A stretch of 64,000 nt of DNA from Sphingomonas changbaiensis NBRC 104936. GTDB taxonomy: Bacteria; Pseudomonadota; Alphaproteobacteria; Sphingomonadales; Sphingomonadaceae. How positions within the stretch are numbered: the first letter of the stretch is position 1; each line of letters begins with the position of its first letter. The position numbers and the translations under genes are program-made. Shown in pieces: positions 43,863 through 53,079 of this stretch. The stretch lies in NCBI RefSeq assembly GCF_000974765.1, contig NZ_BBWU01000003.1, positions 1 to 64,000 on the forward strand, given 5' to 3'. The notes beneath the pieces were generated by a model. The model searched no databases and was not told the origin of the DNA. It saw only the letters and a program-made list of their open reading frames with translations.

Positions 43863-44327
43863 ATGGGCGTTCACCATCACGCGCACCACGCGGGCCAGGA
43901 TCTGGTCGCTGCCGCCCGGCACGCGCTCGAGCGCGCGGGCGAGCAGTGGACGGGCATGCGCCAGAGCGTGTTCGAGGCGCTGACCGGCTTCGATCGGCCC
44001 GCCTCCGCCTATGACATCGCCGAGGAAGTTTCGAAGCGGCAGGGGCGGCGCGTTGCTGCGAACAGCGTCTATCGCATCCTCGACCTGTTCGTCGGCGCCA
44101 ATCTGGTGCGCCGGGTGGAAAGCGCGAACGCCTATGTGGCGAACGAGCATCCCGATTGCCTGCACGACTGCATCTTTCTGGTCTGCGACAGCTGCGGGCA
44201 GACCACTCATATCGACGACGATTCGATCGCGTCCAACGTGCGCGGCGCCGCCGCAAAGACCGGGTTCGCGCCGGAGCGGCCGGTGATCGAAGTGCATGGC
44301 CGATGCTCGGACTGTGCTGAAGGCTGA
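43863..44327 (+). CDS. zur: Fur-family zinc uptake regulator Zur
   Basis: A 154-residue Fur-family repressor. The start at ATG 43863 (MGVHHHAHHAGQDLV) gives a His-rich N-terminus. Winged-helix region: QWTGMRQSVFEALTGFDRPASAYDIAEEV, then NSVYRILDLFVGANLVRRV. Structural-zinc cysteines appear as C108-x2-C111 and C148-x2-C151, with further ligands in HPDCLHDC (Cys99, His101, Cys103). Zur over Fur or PerR is inferred from this ligand pattern and the nearby box-MerC pair. It would repress zinc-uptake genes when zinc is replete. Confidence 0.87.
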   Translation: MGVHHHAHHAGQDLVAAARHALERAGEQWTGMRQSVFEALTGFDRPASAYDIAEEVSKRQGRRVAANSVYRILDLFVGANLVRRVESANAYVANEHPDCLHDCIFLVCDSCGQTTHIDDDSIASNVRGAAAKTGFAPERPVIEVHGRCSDCAEG

Positions 44328-44369
44328 CAAGCATTTCATCCCGCGGTAACAGCGGGTAAGGGAGGCTGA

Positions 44370-46295
44370 ATGTCCGATCTGCCCGAAACGCCACTGCTCG
44401 ACTCGGTCCATTTTCCGTCAGACCTGCGCAAGCTGGAGCCGCAACAGCTGCGTCAGCTTGCCGACGAATTGCGTGCGGAGACCGTCTCGGCGGTTTCGGT
44501 GACCGGCGGTCATCTGGGCGCGGGGCTCGGCGTCGTCGAGCTGACCGTCGCCCTGCACTACGTGTTCGACACGCCGGACGACCGGCTGGTCTGGGACGTC
44601 GGCCACCAGGCCTATCCGCACAAGATCCTGACCGGCCGGCGCGACCGGATCCGCACGCTGCGCCAGGGCGGCGGATTGTCCGGCTTCACCAAGCGGACGG
44701 AAAGCGAATACGACCCGTTCGGGGCGGCGCACTCGTCGACCTCGATCTCGGCCGCGCTGGGCTTCGCGATCGCCAACAAGATCGCCGACAAGCCGGGCAA
44801 GGCGATCGCGGTGATCGGCGACGGCGCGATGTCGGCCGGCATGGCCTATGAGGCGATGAACAACGCGCGGGACGCGGGCAACCGGCTGGTCGTGATCCTG
44901 AACGACAACGACATGTCGATCGCACCTCCGGTCGGGGGACTCTCGGCCTATCTCGCGCGGCTGATTTCCTCCCAGGAATATATGGGCTTCCGGTCGCTTG
45001 CGAAGAAAGTGACGAAGAAGCTGTCGCGGCGCATGCACGATGCCGCGGAAAAGGCCGAGGAATTCGCGCGCGGCATGGCGACCGGCGGCACGTTGTTCGA
45101 GGAACTGGGCTTCTACTATGTCGGCCCGATCGACGGGCACAATCTGGACCATCTGATCCCGGTGCTCGAGAATGTCCGCGACGCAGACAAGGGGCCGATT
45201 CTGGTCCATGTCGTGACCAAGAAGGGCAAGGGCTATGCGCCCGCCGAGGCATCGGCCGACAAATATCACGGCGTCCAGAAATTCGACGTGATCTCGGGCA
45301 AGCAGGCGGCGTCGCCTGCCGGGCCGCCCCAATATCAGAACGTGTTCGGCGCCCAGCTGGTCAAGGAAGCGGAGCGGGATCCGACGATCTGCGCGATCAC
45401 CGCGGCGATGCCGTCGGGCACGGGCCTCAGCAAGTTCGCCGAGAAATTTCCCGATCGCTTCTTCGACGTCGGCATCGCCGAACAGCATGGCGTGACCTTT
45501 GCGGCCGGACTCGCGGCGCAGGGCATGCGGCCGTTCGCGGCGATCTATTCGACCTTCCTGCAGCGGGCGTACGACCAGGTCGTGCACGACGTCGCGCTGC
45601 AGAACCTGCCGGTCCGCTTCGCTATCGACCGGGCGGGGCTGGTCGGCGCCGACGGCGCGACCCACGCCGGCAGCTTCGACGTGACCTATCTCGCGACCTT
45701 GCCCAACATGGTCGTGATGGCCGCCGCCGACGAGGCGGAGCTGGTGCACATGGTCCATACCTGCGCGCTGCACGACAGCGGCCCCATTGCGGTGCGCTAC
45801 CCGCGCGGCAATGGCGTCGGCGTGCCGCTTCCCGAAACGCCCGAGCGGTTGGAGATCGGCAAGGGCCGCATCGTCCGGCAGGGCAAGACGGTCGCCATTC
45901 TGTCGCTCGGCACCCGTCTGGAGGAGGCGCTGAAGGCCGCCGACCGGCTCGATGCGCAGGGCCTGTCCGCCACCGTCGCCGACCTCCGTTTCGCCAAGCC
46001 GCTCGACGAGGCGCTGATCCGGCGCCTGCTTACCACGCACGAGGTCGCAGTGACGGTCGAGGAAGCGTCGATCGGCGGTCTCGGTGCACACGTGCTGACG
46101 CTGGCAAGCGACGCCGGCCTGATCGATGCCGGCCTGAAGCTCCGCACGATGCGTCTTCCGGACATCTACCAGGACCAGGACAAGCCGGAGCTGCAGTACA
46201 AGCAGGCCGGCCTCGACGCGGACGCGATCGTCGATACCGTGCTGAAGGCGCTCCGCAAGAACAGCGTCGGCGTGGTCGAGAGCGCGCGGGCCTGA
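44370..46295 (+). CDS. dxs: 1-deoxy-D-xylulose-5-phosphate synthase
   Basis: Thiamine-diphosphate enzyme that condenses pyruvate with glyceraldehyde-3-phosphate at the start of the MEP isoprenoid pathway. The 641-residue protein has [17 protein letters not shown], the ThDP motif [17 protein letters not shown], and the transketolase-like [22 protein letters not shown] 44370 is 42 bp after zur, with GGGAGG just upstream. Pyruvate could come from the galactose pathway, but no link is implied by sequence. Confidence 0.97.
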   Translation: MSDLPETPLLDSVHFPSDLRKLEPQQLRQLADELRAETVSAVSVTGGHLGAGLGVVELTVALHYVFDTPDDRLVWDVGHQAYPHKILTGRRDRIRTLRQGGGLSGFTKRTESEYDPFGAAHSSTSISAALGFAIANKIADKPGKAIAVIGDGAMSAGMAYEAMNNARDAGNRLVVILNDNDMSIAPPVGGLSAYLARLISSQEYMGFRSLAKKVTKKLSRRMHDAAEKAEEFARGMATGGTLFEELGFYYVGPIDGHNLDHLIPVLENVRDADKGPILVHVVTKKGKGYAPAEASADKYHGVQKFDVISGKQAASPAGPPQYQNVFGAQLVKEAERDPTICAITAAMPSGTGLSKFAEKFPDRFFDVGIAEQHGVTFAAGLAAQGMRPFAAIYSTFLQRAYDQVVHDVALQNLPVRFAIDRAGLVGADGATHAGSFDVTYLATLPNMVVMAAADEAELVHMVHTCALHDSGPIAVRYPRGNGVGVPLPETPERLEIGKGRIVRQGKTVAILSLGTRLEEALKAADRLDAQGLSATVADLRFAKPLDEALIRRLLTTHEVAVTVEEASIGGLGAHVLTLASDAGLIDAGLKLRTMRLPDIYQDQDKPELQYKQAGLDADAIVDTVLKALRKNSVGVVESARA

Positions 46296-46330
46296 GACCC
46301 GGGCATCGTTCCCGCGACCATTTGCAGCTT

Positions 46331-46359
46331 TTGACGCGACCGGAAGTGCCGGACAGATT
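46331..46359 (+). promoter_or_regulatory. Weak sigma-70-like promoter
   Basis: TTGACG (46331-46336), a 17-bp spacer and CAGATT (46354-46359) lie before the 45-aa gene. The -35 is good and the -10 poor (3 of 6). This may start the transcript for the small membrane protein, exported protein and Xer gene. Confidence 0.25.
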
Positions 46360-46392
46360 GCCCGCCCGACGCCCCTCTGCTAGCTCCATGCC

Positions 46393-46530
46393 ATGTCGCG
46401 TTCTGCTATCATCCTCATCCTGATCGTCGTGCTTATCGGCGGCGGGCTCTGGTATCTGTCCGGCGTCAATGCCGAAAAGCCGCTGACCCACGTCGAAAAG
46501 CCGATTCCGAATGAGAAACTGGGCAAGTAG
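46393..46530 (+). CDS. 45-residue single-pass membrane protein
   Basis: A short protein: MSRSAIILILIVVLIGGGLWY forms one membrane helix, followed by a polar tail with KPLTHVEKPIPNEKLGK, including a repeated x-EKP. The last 20 bp overlap the start of the next gene, indicating coupled translation. The helix-plus-tail layout is consistent with a small membrane regulator or scaffold; no family is recognised. Confidence 0.72.
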   Translation: MSRSAIILILIVVLIGGGLWYLSGVNAEKPLTHVEKPIPNEKLGK

Positions 46531-48325
46531 GCGGCTGCTGGGCGGGGCGGCGCTGGCCGCCGCGCTCGCCGCCGTCGCGATCCCCGCCCTGGGCCAGGAC
46601 CAGGCCCCCGAATCGCTGCTGCCGCCCGGCTTTGGCGAGACGCCGGTCGCGCCGACCCCGGCGCCCGGTGAGCCTGCGGCTCCTGCTGCCCAGCCCGGGG
46701 CGCCGGCAGCGCCCGGTGCCGAAGCGTCGCTGACCACCGAGGACCAGCAGGCGACGGCCGAGGAAGATACGCAGGCCGACCAGACGCAGACGGCCGAGGC
46801 GAATCCGCTCGACCTGCCGGACGCAGTCCGTCGCGATCCCGATATGGTCGGCGTGCTGACGGCCGACAATGGCGGCTATGGCGCCGACGAATGGGGCAAT
46901 GTCGACGGCCGCTTCGCCTCGACGCTGATGCGCGACATCAAGGCGCCCGTCGCGTCGCGCTGGGTCCAGATCCTGCTCCGCCGCGCGCTCCTGACCCGTG
47001 CGCCGACGCCGGTGGGGATCGACGGCGCCGACTGGGTGGCCGAGCGCGCCTGGCTGCTGCTCCGTATGGGCGAGGCCGATCCGGCCCGGTTTCTGGTCGC
47101 CAGCGTCGATGTCGACCGGTTCAGCCCCAAGATGTTCGACGTCGCCCAGCAGACCGCGCTCGCGACTGCCGATCCGGCCGCGATGTGCCCGCTGACCGAT
47201 CACGTGCCCGCCAGCGCCGACCAGACCAGCTGGGATCTGGTGCGGGCGATGTGCGCGGCGCTATCCGGTGACAACGGCACGGCGAGCGCGATCGTCGATG
47301 CGGCGCAGCATCGCGGGCGGGTGCGCGGCATCGACCTGCTGCTCGCGGAGAAAGTCGTCGGCGCCGGTGGCGGCCGACGCGCGATCAACATTGAATGGGC
47401 CGGCGTAGACAATCTGACCGCCTGGCGCTTTGGCCTGGCCAATGCCGTCAACGTTCCGATCCCGGCGGCGCTGTTCGATACGGTCGGCCCGCACGTCGAG
47501 GCGTGGCAGTATCGCGCGCCGATGATCTCGAGCGAGCAGCGGCTGGTGCCGGCCACCTGGGCGGCGAGCCTGGGCGTGCTGTCGAACGCCGCCTATGTCG
47601 ACCTGATCGGCCGGGCGTATGAAGACGCCGATCCCGATACGGTCGAGGACACGCCCGGATTCAAGCTGCGCAATGCCTATTCGGCCGACGATGCCGGCGA
47701 ACGGCTGGACGCCCTGCGCGCGCTCTGGACCGAGCCGAAGACCGATGTCGAGCGCTACGCCCGGCTGGTCCTGACTGCGGGCGCGGCGGCGCGGGTGGTG
47801 CCGAACGAGGATCATGCAGACGACGCGCGCAACCTGATCGCGGCGATGCTGACGGCCGGCTATGACGATGCTGCCGCGAAATGGGGCGCGGTCGCCGACG
47901 GGCTCGACGATGGCGACGACGGTTGGGCACTGCTCGCGGTCGGGGCGCCGCGGCGCGTGGTGACGCTCAGCGCACGCCGGGCCGGCGCCTATGTCGATCA
48001 GCAGGACGACGGCAGCCGCAAGGGCGCGTTCCTGGTCGCGGCGCTGGCCGGGCTCGGCCGTCTCTCGCCGCAGGAGGCGCAGAGCCTCGCGACGGATCAC
48101 AAGCTGCCGCTGGGCCTCCAGAATAGCTGGACGCGCGCGATCGATCATGCTGCCGCGGAAAACCAGCCCGCGACTGTGGCGCTGCTTGCGGCCGCGGGCA
48201 TGCAGACGCTGTCGTGGAAGGCGGTGCACCCGGCGTATTTGATGCACATCGTCTCGGCGCTGCGCCGGGTCGGGCGGGAGCCCGAGGCGCGGATGATCGC
48301 TGCCGAAGCCATCACGCGGGCGTGA
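46511..48325 (+). CDS. Exported helical-repeat hypothetical protein
   Basis: A 604-residue exported protein: a signal peptide (RRLLGGAALAAALAAVAIPALGQ), a Pro/Ala-rich acidic linker (about 35-95), and a long helical domain (about 100-600) with repeated Leu/Ala helix pairs resembling tetratricopeptide-type solenoids. No catalytic motif is visible. It is coupled to the 45-aa membrane protein upstream and to the Xer recombinase downstream by overlaps (20 bp and GTGA). Likely a periplasmic envelope protein; its role is unknown. Confidence 0.75.
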   Translation: MRNWASRRLLGGAALAAALAAVAIPALGQDQAPESLLPPGFGETPVAPTPAPGEPAAPAAQPGAPAAPGAEASLTTEDQQATAEEDTQADQTQTAEANPLDLPDAVRRDPDMVGVLTADNGGYGADEWGNVDGRFASTLMRDIKAPVASRWVQILLRRALLTRAPTPVGIDGADWVAERAWLLLRMGEADPARFLVASVDVDRFSPKMFDVAQQTALATADPAAMCPLTDHVPASADQTSWDLVRAMCAALSGDNGTASAIVDAAQHRGRVRGIDLLLAEKVVGAGGGRRAINIEWAGVDNLTAWRFGLANAVNVPIPAALFDTVGPHVEAWQYRAPMISSEQRLVPATWAASLGVLSNAAYVDLIGRAYEDADPDTVEDTPGFKLRNAYSADDAGERLDALRALWTEPKTDVERYARLVLTAGAAARVVPNEDHADDARNLIAAMLTAGYDDAAAKWGAVADGLDDGDDGWALLAVGAPRRVVTLSARRAGAYVDQQDDGSRKGAFLVAALAGLGRLSPQEAQSLATDHKLPLGLQNSWTRAIDHAAAENQPATVALLAAAGMQTLSWKAVHPAYLMHIVSALRRVGREPEARMIAAEAITRA

Positions 48326-49221
48326 GCGGCGACCGGGAGCTGATCGGACGGTTTCTGGAGATGCTGGCGGCCGAGACCGGCGCCGCCCGCAACACGATCC
48401 TCGCCTATCGAACCGACCTTGAGCTGGCGTCAGAAGTGCTGGGAGGCGATCTGGTCGCCGCCGACGAAGCCGCGATCGGGCGGCTCGCCGAAGCATGGAT
48501 GCCGCTTGCCCGCGCCACCGTCGCGCGAAAGTCGGCGGCGCTGCGGCGCTTCTTCGTCTTTTTGCAGGAAGAGGGCTTCCGCGCCGACGATCCCGGCAAG
48601 GCGCTGCCACGGCCCAGCGCCGCGCGGCCCTTGCCGAAGGTGCTCGACCGCGTCGATGTCGACCGGCTGTTCGCCGAAATCGACCGGCGACTGGCTGCCG
48701 AGCATTCGCCTCCGGCAGACATCCGGCTGTCCGCCCTGATAGAATTGCTCTACGGCTCGGGTCTGCGGGCGACCGAATTGGTGTCGCTGCCGCGCGGCGC
48801 GATCGCGAGCGACCGGCCGTTCATCATCCTGAAGGGGAAGGGCGGGCGCGAGCGGCTGGTGCCGATCTCCGACCGCGCCCGCGCCGCCGTGGCGCGCTGG
48901 CGGGCGCTGGTGCCCTCCGACCAGCCGTGGCTGTTCCCGTCGGGCAAGAAGCATCTGAGCCGGGTGCGGTTGTTCCAGATCGTCAAGGCGCTCGCCGCCG
49001 CGACCGGCATCCCGCCGGATCGCATCGGTCCGCACGGGCTGCGCCACGCCTTCGCGACCCACTTGCTGGAAGGCGGCGCCGACCTCCGCGCACTCCAGGC
49101 CATGCTCGGCCACGCCGACATCGCCACCACGCAGATCTATACGCACGTGGATTCGCGTCGCCTGGTCGAGCTCGTGAATACCCGACACCCACTGGCGGAT
49201 GAAGCATCCCGATGCGGCTGA
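48322..49221 (+). CDS. xerD: Tyrosine recombinase XerD (Xer family)
   Basis: A 299-residue tyrosine recombinase of Xer length. N-terminal SAM-like DNA-binding domain, then the catalytic residues: Arg in YGSGLRATELVSL, Lys in LKGKGGRERL, His-x-x-Arg in GPHGLRHAFAT, His in LGHADIATTQ and nucleophile Tyr in IYTHVDSRRL. It resolves chromosome dimers with a XerC/XerD partner at dif. XerD is preferred over XerC from its terminal residues but not proven. GTG start overlaps the previous stop. Confidence 0.87.
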   Translation: MSGDRELIGRFLEMLAAETGAARNTILAYRTDLELASEVLGGDLVAADEAAIGRLAEAWMPLARATVARKSAALRRFFVFLQEEGFRADDPGKALPRPSAARPLPKVLDRVDVDRLFAEIDRRLAAEHSPPADIRLSALIELLYGSGLRATELVSLPRGAIASDRPFIILKGKGGRERLVPISDRARAAVARWRALVPSDQPWLFPSGKKHLSRVRLFQIVKALAAATGIPPDRIGPHGLRHAFATHLLEGGADLRALQAMLGHADIATTQIYTHVDSRRLVELVNTRHPLADEASRCG

Positions 49222-49248
49222 GAGGCTTTCGCTGCAACCGTCCAGTAG

Positions 49249-49407
49249 TTTCCCCAAAATTCCCGCGATGCGCGCTTCCTGGAAGCAAAGCTGACGGGCC
49301 GCTTCGTCCCGAAGATCAACTTCATACTTCAGGCTGAAGGTGCGGCCGACACACGACAGTATCAGACCGGCAGTCGCGTAGGACAGCGAAATATGCTTTC
49401 GACCTGA
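49249..49407 (+). pseudogene. Possible gene remnant of unknown family
   Basis: An open stretch between a TAG (49246) and TGA (49405) without a plausible start encodes FPQNSRDARFLEAKLTGRF and a further polar segment ending in RNMLST. It lies at the left end of the hydrolase/SDR block, directly after the Xer gene, and looks like the 3' end of a truncated gene. I cannot name the family, and it may be chance. Confidence 0.25.
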
Positions 49408-49444
49408 AGCTGACTCTCGTCGTCGTCAGACTTGTTTGACAAAT

Positions 49445-49471
49445 GCAGGGCCGCCATCTCGGTGGCCCTGC
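49445..49471 (-). terminator. Hairpin downstream of the alpha/beta hydrolase
   Basis: An 11-bp stem (49445-49455 with 49461-49471, one G-T pair) and 5-nt loop lie just after the minus-strand hydrolase stop; ATTTG follows on the minus strand. Consistent with a transcription terminator, though the U-run is short. Confidence 0.5.
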
Positions 49472-49481
49472 CACTAGGCTT

Positions 49482-50378
49482 TCATTCGGCTGGCACGGGC
49501 TGTGCCGGCCGTGCGACTCGTTGTTCAGCCTCGGCGTCAACATTCTCACCCCGAATGAAGCCAAGGATGTCGTTATTGAGAAGATCGGGATGCGTTGTCA
49601 TCATCCCGTGCGGCATGCTGTCGGCGTAGGTTTTCAAAATGCCGTTCTTGAGCAGTTTCGCCGTCAGCGGGCCAGCGGCGGCATAGGGGACCACTTGGTC
49701 ATCTCGGCTGTGAATCACCAGGACCGGCACTTCGATGCTTTTCAGATCCTCGGTGAAATCGGTTTCCGAGAACACCTTGATGCAGTCGTAGCCCGCATTG
49801 GCACCGCCCATCATGCCCTGGCGCCACCAGTTGCGAATAAGTTCTTCTCTCGTCTGAACGCCGGGCCTGTCGAAATTGTAGAAGGGCCCCGACGCCACGG
49901 CCATATAGAATTGCGAGCGATTCTCGGCGAGGGCGGCGCGGAACTGGTCGAAGACTTCGACCGGCGTGCCACCTGGGTTGCTCGGCTTCCTGACCATCAC
50001 CGGTGGAATGGCGCTGATCAAAACCGCTTTGGACACGCGTCCAGGCTTGGCCCTTGCCAAATAGCGCGTCACTTCGCCGCCGCCGGTCGAATGGCCGACG
50101 TGGATTGCGTTCCTGAGATCGAGATGATCGGTGAGCTCGATCAGATCGGCGACGTAGGTGTCCATGTCGTTGCCGTAGTCGGGCTGGTCAGACCGTCCAT
50201 GTCCGCGGCGGTCGTGGGCGATGACGCGGAAGCCCTTGGCCCTGAAGTAGAGGAGCTGGTTGTCCCAATCATCGGCGCTCAAGGGCCAGCCGTGACTGAA
50301 CACGATTGGCTGAGCATCCTTTGCGCCCCAATCCTTGTAGAAAATGCTGGTGCCGTCTCGGGTGGTGAAGAAGGGCAT
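49482..50378 (-). CDS. Alpha/beta hydrolase (non-haem haloperoxidase-like)
   Basis: A 298-residue alpha/beta hydrolase. The nucleophile elbow GHSTGGGEVTRYL (Ser), the acid in VIHSRDDQVVP and the His in MPHGMMTTH give a complete Ser-Asp-His triad, and the N-terminal FSHGWPLSADDWDNQ and HDRRGHGRS match the chloroperoxidase/esterase branch. ATG 50378 is chosen because GGAGG precedes it. It diverges from the SDR gene, in a block that looks less GC-rich by eye than its flanks. Confidence 0.87.
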   Translation of the reverse strand: MPFFTTRDGTSIFYKDWGAKDAQPIVFSHGWPLSADDWDNQLLYFRAKGFRVIAHDRRGHGRSDQPDYGNDMDTYVADLIELTDHLDLRNAIHVGHSTGGGEVTRYLARAKPGRVSKAVLISAIPPVMVRKPSNPGGTPVEVFDQFRAALAENRSQFYMAVASGPFYNFDRPGVQTREELIRNWWRQGMMGGANAGYDCIKVFSETDFTEDLKSIEVPVLVIHSRDDQVVPYAAAGPLTAKLLKNGILKTYADSMPHGMMTTHPDLLNNDILGFIRGENVDAEAEQRVARPAQPVPAE

Positions 50379-50626
50379 TCGTGCCTCCCCTGCCTGAAGG
50401 CCGGCCAGCGTGACCGGCGCCGGTCCGATCAAACCGGAAAGGGCGGGCAGCTAAGCAACACGTCCGTCTAACGCTCCGACTCGGTCGCGACGACGACCAC
50501 AGCGGTACCAGTTTTGAGGTGGCCCAGGAACGAGAATGCGGTAGATTGCGGACTCGTCACACATGCTGGGCCGTCTGCCGCCAACTCTTCGAGGAGCCTC
50601 GCCGGCGCATCGAAAAGGAGCACCAC

Positions 50627-51382
50627 ATGCACGGACGTCTTCAAAGCAAGGTCGCCGTCATTACCGGCGGCTCAACAGGCATCGGACTCGCCAGTGCCAA
50701 GGTTTTCGCCGAGGAAGGCGCGACCGTCTTCATCACTGGACGTCGTCAAGACGCCCTGGATGCGGCCGTTGCAGAAATCGGCCATGGGGCGATTGGCATA
50801 CAGGGCGATGCCTCGCGTCTTGATGATCTCGACGCCCTCTACCGGCGAGTCAAGAACGAAGCCGGGCGGATTGATGTGCTGTTCGCCAACGCCGGCGGCG
50901 GCAGCTTATTGCCGCTCGGCGAGATTACCGAGGATCAGGTGAACGACACCTTCAACAGCAATGTGAAGGGCGTGATTTTCACGGTCCAGAAGGCGCTGCC
51001 GCTAATGGGAGCGGGGGGCTCGATCATCCTTACCGGCTCCACCGCTGGCGCGCGCGGCACCCCCGCCTTCAGCATCTACTCCGCATCCAAGGCTGCTGTC
51101 CGCAATCTTGCTCGAAGTTGGGCGCTGGACCTCAAAGGCACGGGCATTCGCGTGAACGTGCTCAGTCCCGGCCCTATTCGCACGCCTGGACTAGTTGGCC
51201 TCGCGGGCGACGACCACGATCAGCAGCAGGGCTTGCTGGATCAATTCGCCGGACTCATACCGCTCGGCCGCGTGGGCCGGCCCGACGAGATCGCTCGGAC
51301 TGCGCTGTTTCTCGCGACAGAAGACTCAAGCTTTGTGAACGGGGCCGAATTGTTTGCCGACGGTGGAATGGCTCAGGTTTAA
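50627..51382 (+). CDS. Short-chain dehydrogenase/reductase
   Basis: A 251-residue classical SDR. Nucleotide loop TGGSTGIGLASAKVF, NAGGGS, catalytic Ser near LTGSTAGA, and YSASKAAVRN (Tyr/Lys). The ATG at 50627 follows AAGGAG (50615-50620) with 6-bp spacing. Neighbour is the divergent hydrolase. Oxidoreductase substrate unknown. Confidence 0.92.
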   Translation: MHGRLQSKVAVITGGSTGIGLASAKVFAEEGATVFITGRRQDALDAAVAEIGHGAIGIQGDASRLDDLDALYRRVKNEAGRIDVLFANAGGGSLLPLGEITEDQVNDTFNSNVKGVIFTVQKALPLMGAGGSIILTGSTAGARGTPAFSIYSASKAAVRNLARSWALDLKGTGIRVNVLSPGPIRTPGLVGLAGDDHDQQQGLLDQFAGLIPLGRVGRPDEIARTALFLATEDSSFVNGAELFADGGMAQV

Positions 51383-51575
51383 TGTCGCACCGCTGCTACT
51401 CTCAACGCCGAACTTTTGAGTTCGACAAATACTAGGGCCAGGTTCCTGCGCGAGCGCCGAGTCTCTGCCTTCCACCCATCGAGAACGTTGCCCCTCTTTC
51501 TGCGGCGACACGAGGCCAGTGATTGCGTCGCCCCACATTGCGTTGGCGCGCGCAACCGCTTAACCGCCGCTCCGC

Positions 51576-52523
51576 ATGATCAGCTTTCTCGATTTCGAAA
51601 AACCGATCGCCGAGCTCGAGGCGCGCGTTGCCGAGCTGCGCGAGACGGCGGCAGGCGGTACGGTCGACATCGACGCGGAGATCGGCAAGCTTGAGGCCAA
51701 GGCCGACAAGCTCCTGCGCGACACGTATGCGCGCCTGACGCCGTGGCAGAAGACGCAGGTCGCCCGGCATCCGGCGCGGCCCCATTTCAAACATTATGTC
51801 GCGCGGCTGGTCGACGATTTCATGCCGCTGGCCGGCGACCGCGCCTTTGCCGACGATCAGGCGATCATCGGCGGCTTCGGTCGCCTGAACGGACGCAAGG
51901 TGATGGTGATCGGCCATGAGAAAGGCGACGACACCGCCAGCCGCCTCAAGCACAATTTCGGCATGGGCAAGCCGGAGGGGTATCGCAAGGCGATCCGGCT
52001 GATGCAGCTTGCCGACCGCTTCGGCCTGCCGGTGGTGACGTTGGTCGATACTTCAGGCGCTTTCCCCGGCGTGCAGGCGGAGGAGCGGGGCCAGGCGGAA
52101 GCGATTGCGCGGTCGACCGAGCAGTGCCTGGCGCTTGGCGTGCCGATGGTCGCCGCGATCGTCGGCGAGGGCGGTTCCGGTGGCGCGATCGCACTGGCGG
52201 CGGCCAATCGCGTGCTGATGTTCGAGCATGCCGTCTATTCGGTGATCTCGCCGGAGGGCTGTGCCTCCATTCTTTGGCGGACGGCGGATCAGGCGCCGGC
52301 GGCGGCGGAGGCGATGAAGATCACCGCGCAGGATTTGCAGTCTCTCGGAATTATCGACCGCATCGTGCCGGAGCCGGTGGGCGGCGCGCATCGCGATCCG
52401 GACGGCGCGATCGAGGCGCTCGGCACCGCGCTGGGCGAAGCGCTCGACGAACTGGCCCCGCTCGATCGCGACCAGCTTCGGGCGGACCGTCGCGCCAAAT
52501 TCCTGAAGATGGGGTCGCTTTAG
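51576..52523 (+). CDS. accA: Acetyl-CoA carboxylase carboxyltransferase subunit alpha
   Basis: Carboxyltransferase alpha subunit of ACC, 315 residues, for fatty acid synthesis. Family landmarks: [58 protein letters not shown], and [20 protein letters not shown]. Length fits AccA. It forms the acetyl-CoA carboxylase with AccD and AccBC, not in the window. Confidence 0.96.
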   Translation: MISFLDFEKPIAELEARVAELRETAAGGTVDIDAEIGKLEAKADKLLRDTYARLTPWQKTQVARHPARPHFKHYVARLVDDFMPLAGDRAFADDQAIIGGFGRLNGRKVMVIGHEKGDDTASRLKHNFGMGKPEGYRKAIRLMQLADRFGLPVVTLVDTSGAFPGVQAEERGQAEAIARSTEQCLALGVPMVAAIVGEGGSGGAIALAAANRVLMFEHAVYSVISPEGCASILWRTADQAPAAAEAMKITAQDLQSLGIIDRIVPEPVGGAHRDPDGAIEALGTALGEALDELAPLDRDQLRADRRAKFLKMGSL

Positions 52524-52530
52524 AAACGAA

Positions 52531-52558
52531 ACGGGCGGCGAGTTGCCTCGCCGCCCGT
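52531..52558. terminator. Strong bidirectional hairpin between accA and flp
   Basis: A perfect 12-bp stem ACGGGCGGCGAG / CTCGCCGCCCGT with a 4-nt loop (TTGC) lies between the convergent accA and Flp pilin genes. No long U-run follows on either side; the location and stability favour a terminator. Confidence 0.75.
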
Positions 52559-52583
52559 CCGTTCTTCGGCAGTAAGCGGGTGC

Positions 52584-52748
52584 TTACTGGACCATGTTGG
52601 TCGAAACGGTGTTGAAGGTCTTGCTGACCTTGCCGCCCAGGTTCGACATGGCGGTGATCGCGGCAACGGCGATCAGCGCGGCGATCAGGCCGTACTCGAT
52701 CGCGGTCGCACCCTTTTCGTTGCGAATGATCTTGCGCAGGTTCTTCAT
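52584..52748 (-). CDS. flp: Flp/Fap-type pilin
   Basis: A 54-residue Flp-family type IVb pilin: a short positively charged leader (MKNLRKIIRNEKG) and the mature N-terminus ATAIEYGLIAALIAVAAITA, with the conserved Glu and Tyr at +5/+6. Too short for most gene finders. Processed by a TadV-type peptidase after the glycine. The remaining tad genes are not here. Confidence 0.9.
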   Translation of the reverse strand: MKNLRKIIRNEKGATAIEYGLIAALIAVAAITAMSNLGGKVSKTFNTVSTNMVQ

Positions 52749-52866
52749 GTTCGGTCTCCTTGGTCCAGTGCTTCCCCGTTGACCCGACTGGCCGTCCGAA
52801 GATCAACATCGTCTCTGCTAGTGGGGCGCTGTTGCGAAAAGTTAAACGCCGATCGGAACCGTGCCG

Positions 52867-53079
52867 TTAACCAGACACTGCAGGCAGATTGGTCGACGTG
52901 TTGGTGGTGCCGATCTTCAGCCCCAGGTTCGCCGTGGCCGCGATCGATGCGGCGGCGATCAGCGCGGCAGCCAGCGTGTATTCAAGTGCATGAGCACGCC
53001 GTGGTCTCGGCGGCCGCCGCCCAGCCTTTTCGCCTCGCATCCCGTTCCGATCGGAAGCGGAGGCGGGGCGGGTGCGCAT
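52867..53079 (-). CDS. Degenerate Flp-pilin-like protein
   Basis: A 70-residue protein with a basic leader (MRTRPASASDRNGMRGEKAG) and a hydrophobic helix HALEYTLAAALIAAASIAAT. Compared with the Flp signature GATAIEYGLI it keeps Glu-Tyr but loses the glycine cleavage site and has Thr for Gly after Tyr. The ATG overlaps the upstream Flp-type gene stop (TGATG). It may be an adapted pilin, a pseudopilin-like partner or a decaying copy. Confidence 0.6.
   Translation of the reverse strand: MRTRPASASDRNGMRGEKAGRRPPRPRRAHALEYTLAAALIAAASIAATANLGLKIGTTNTSTNLPAVSG

Noticed and set aside
44418-46091. Long minus-strand frame opposite dxs
   Set aside because: Basic, low-complexity product with no recognised family; it mirrors dxs codon bias.
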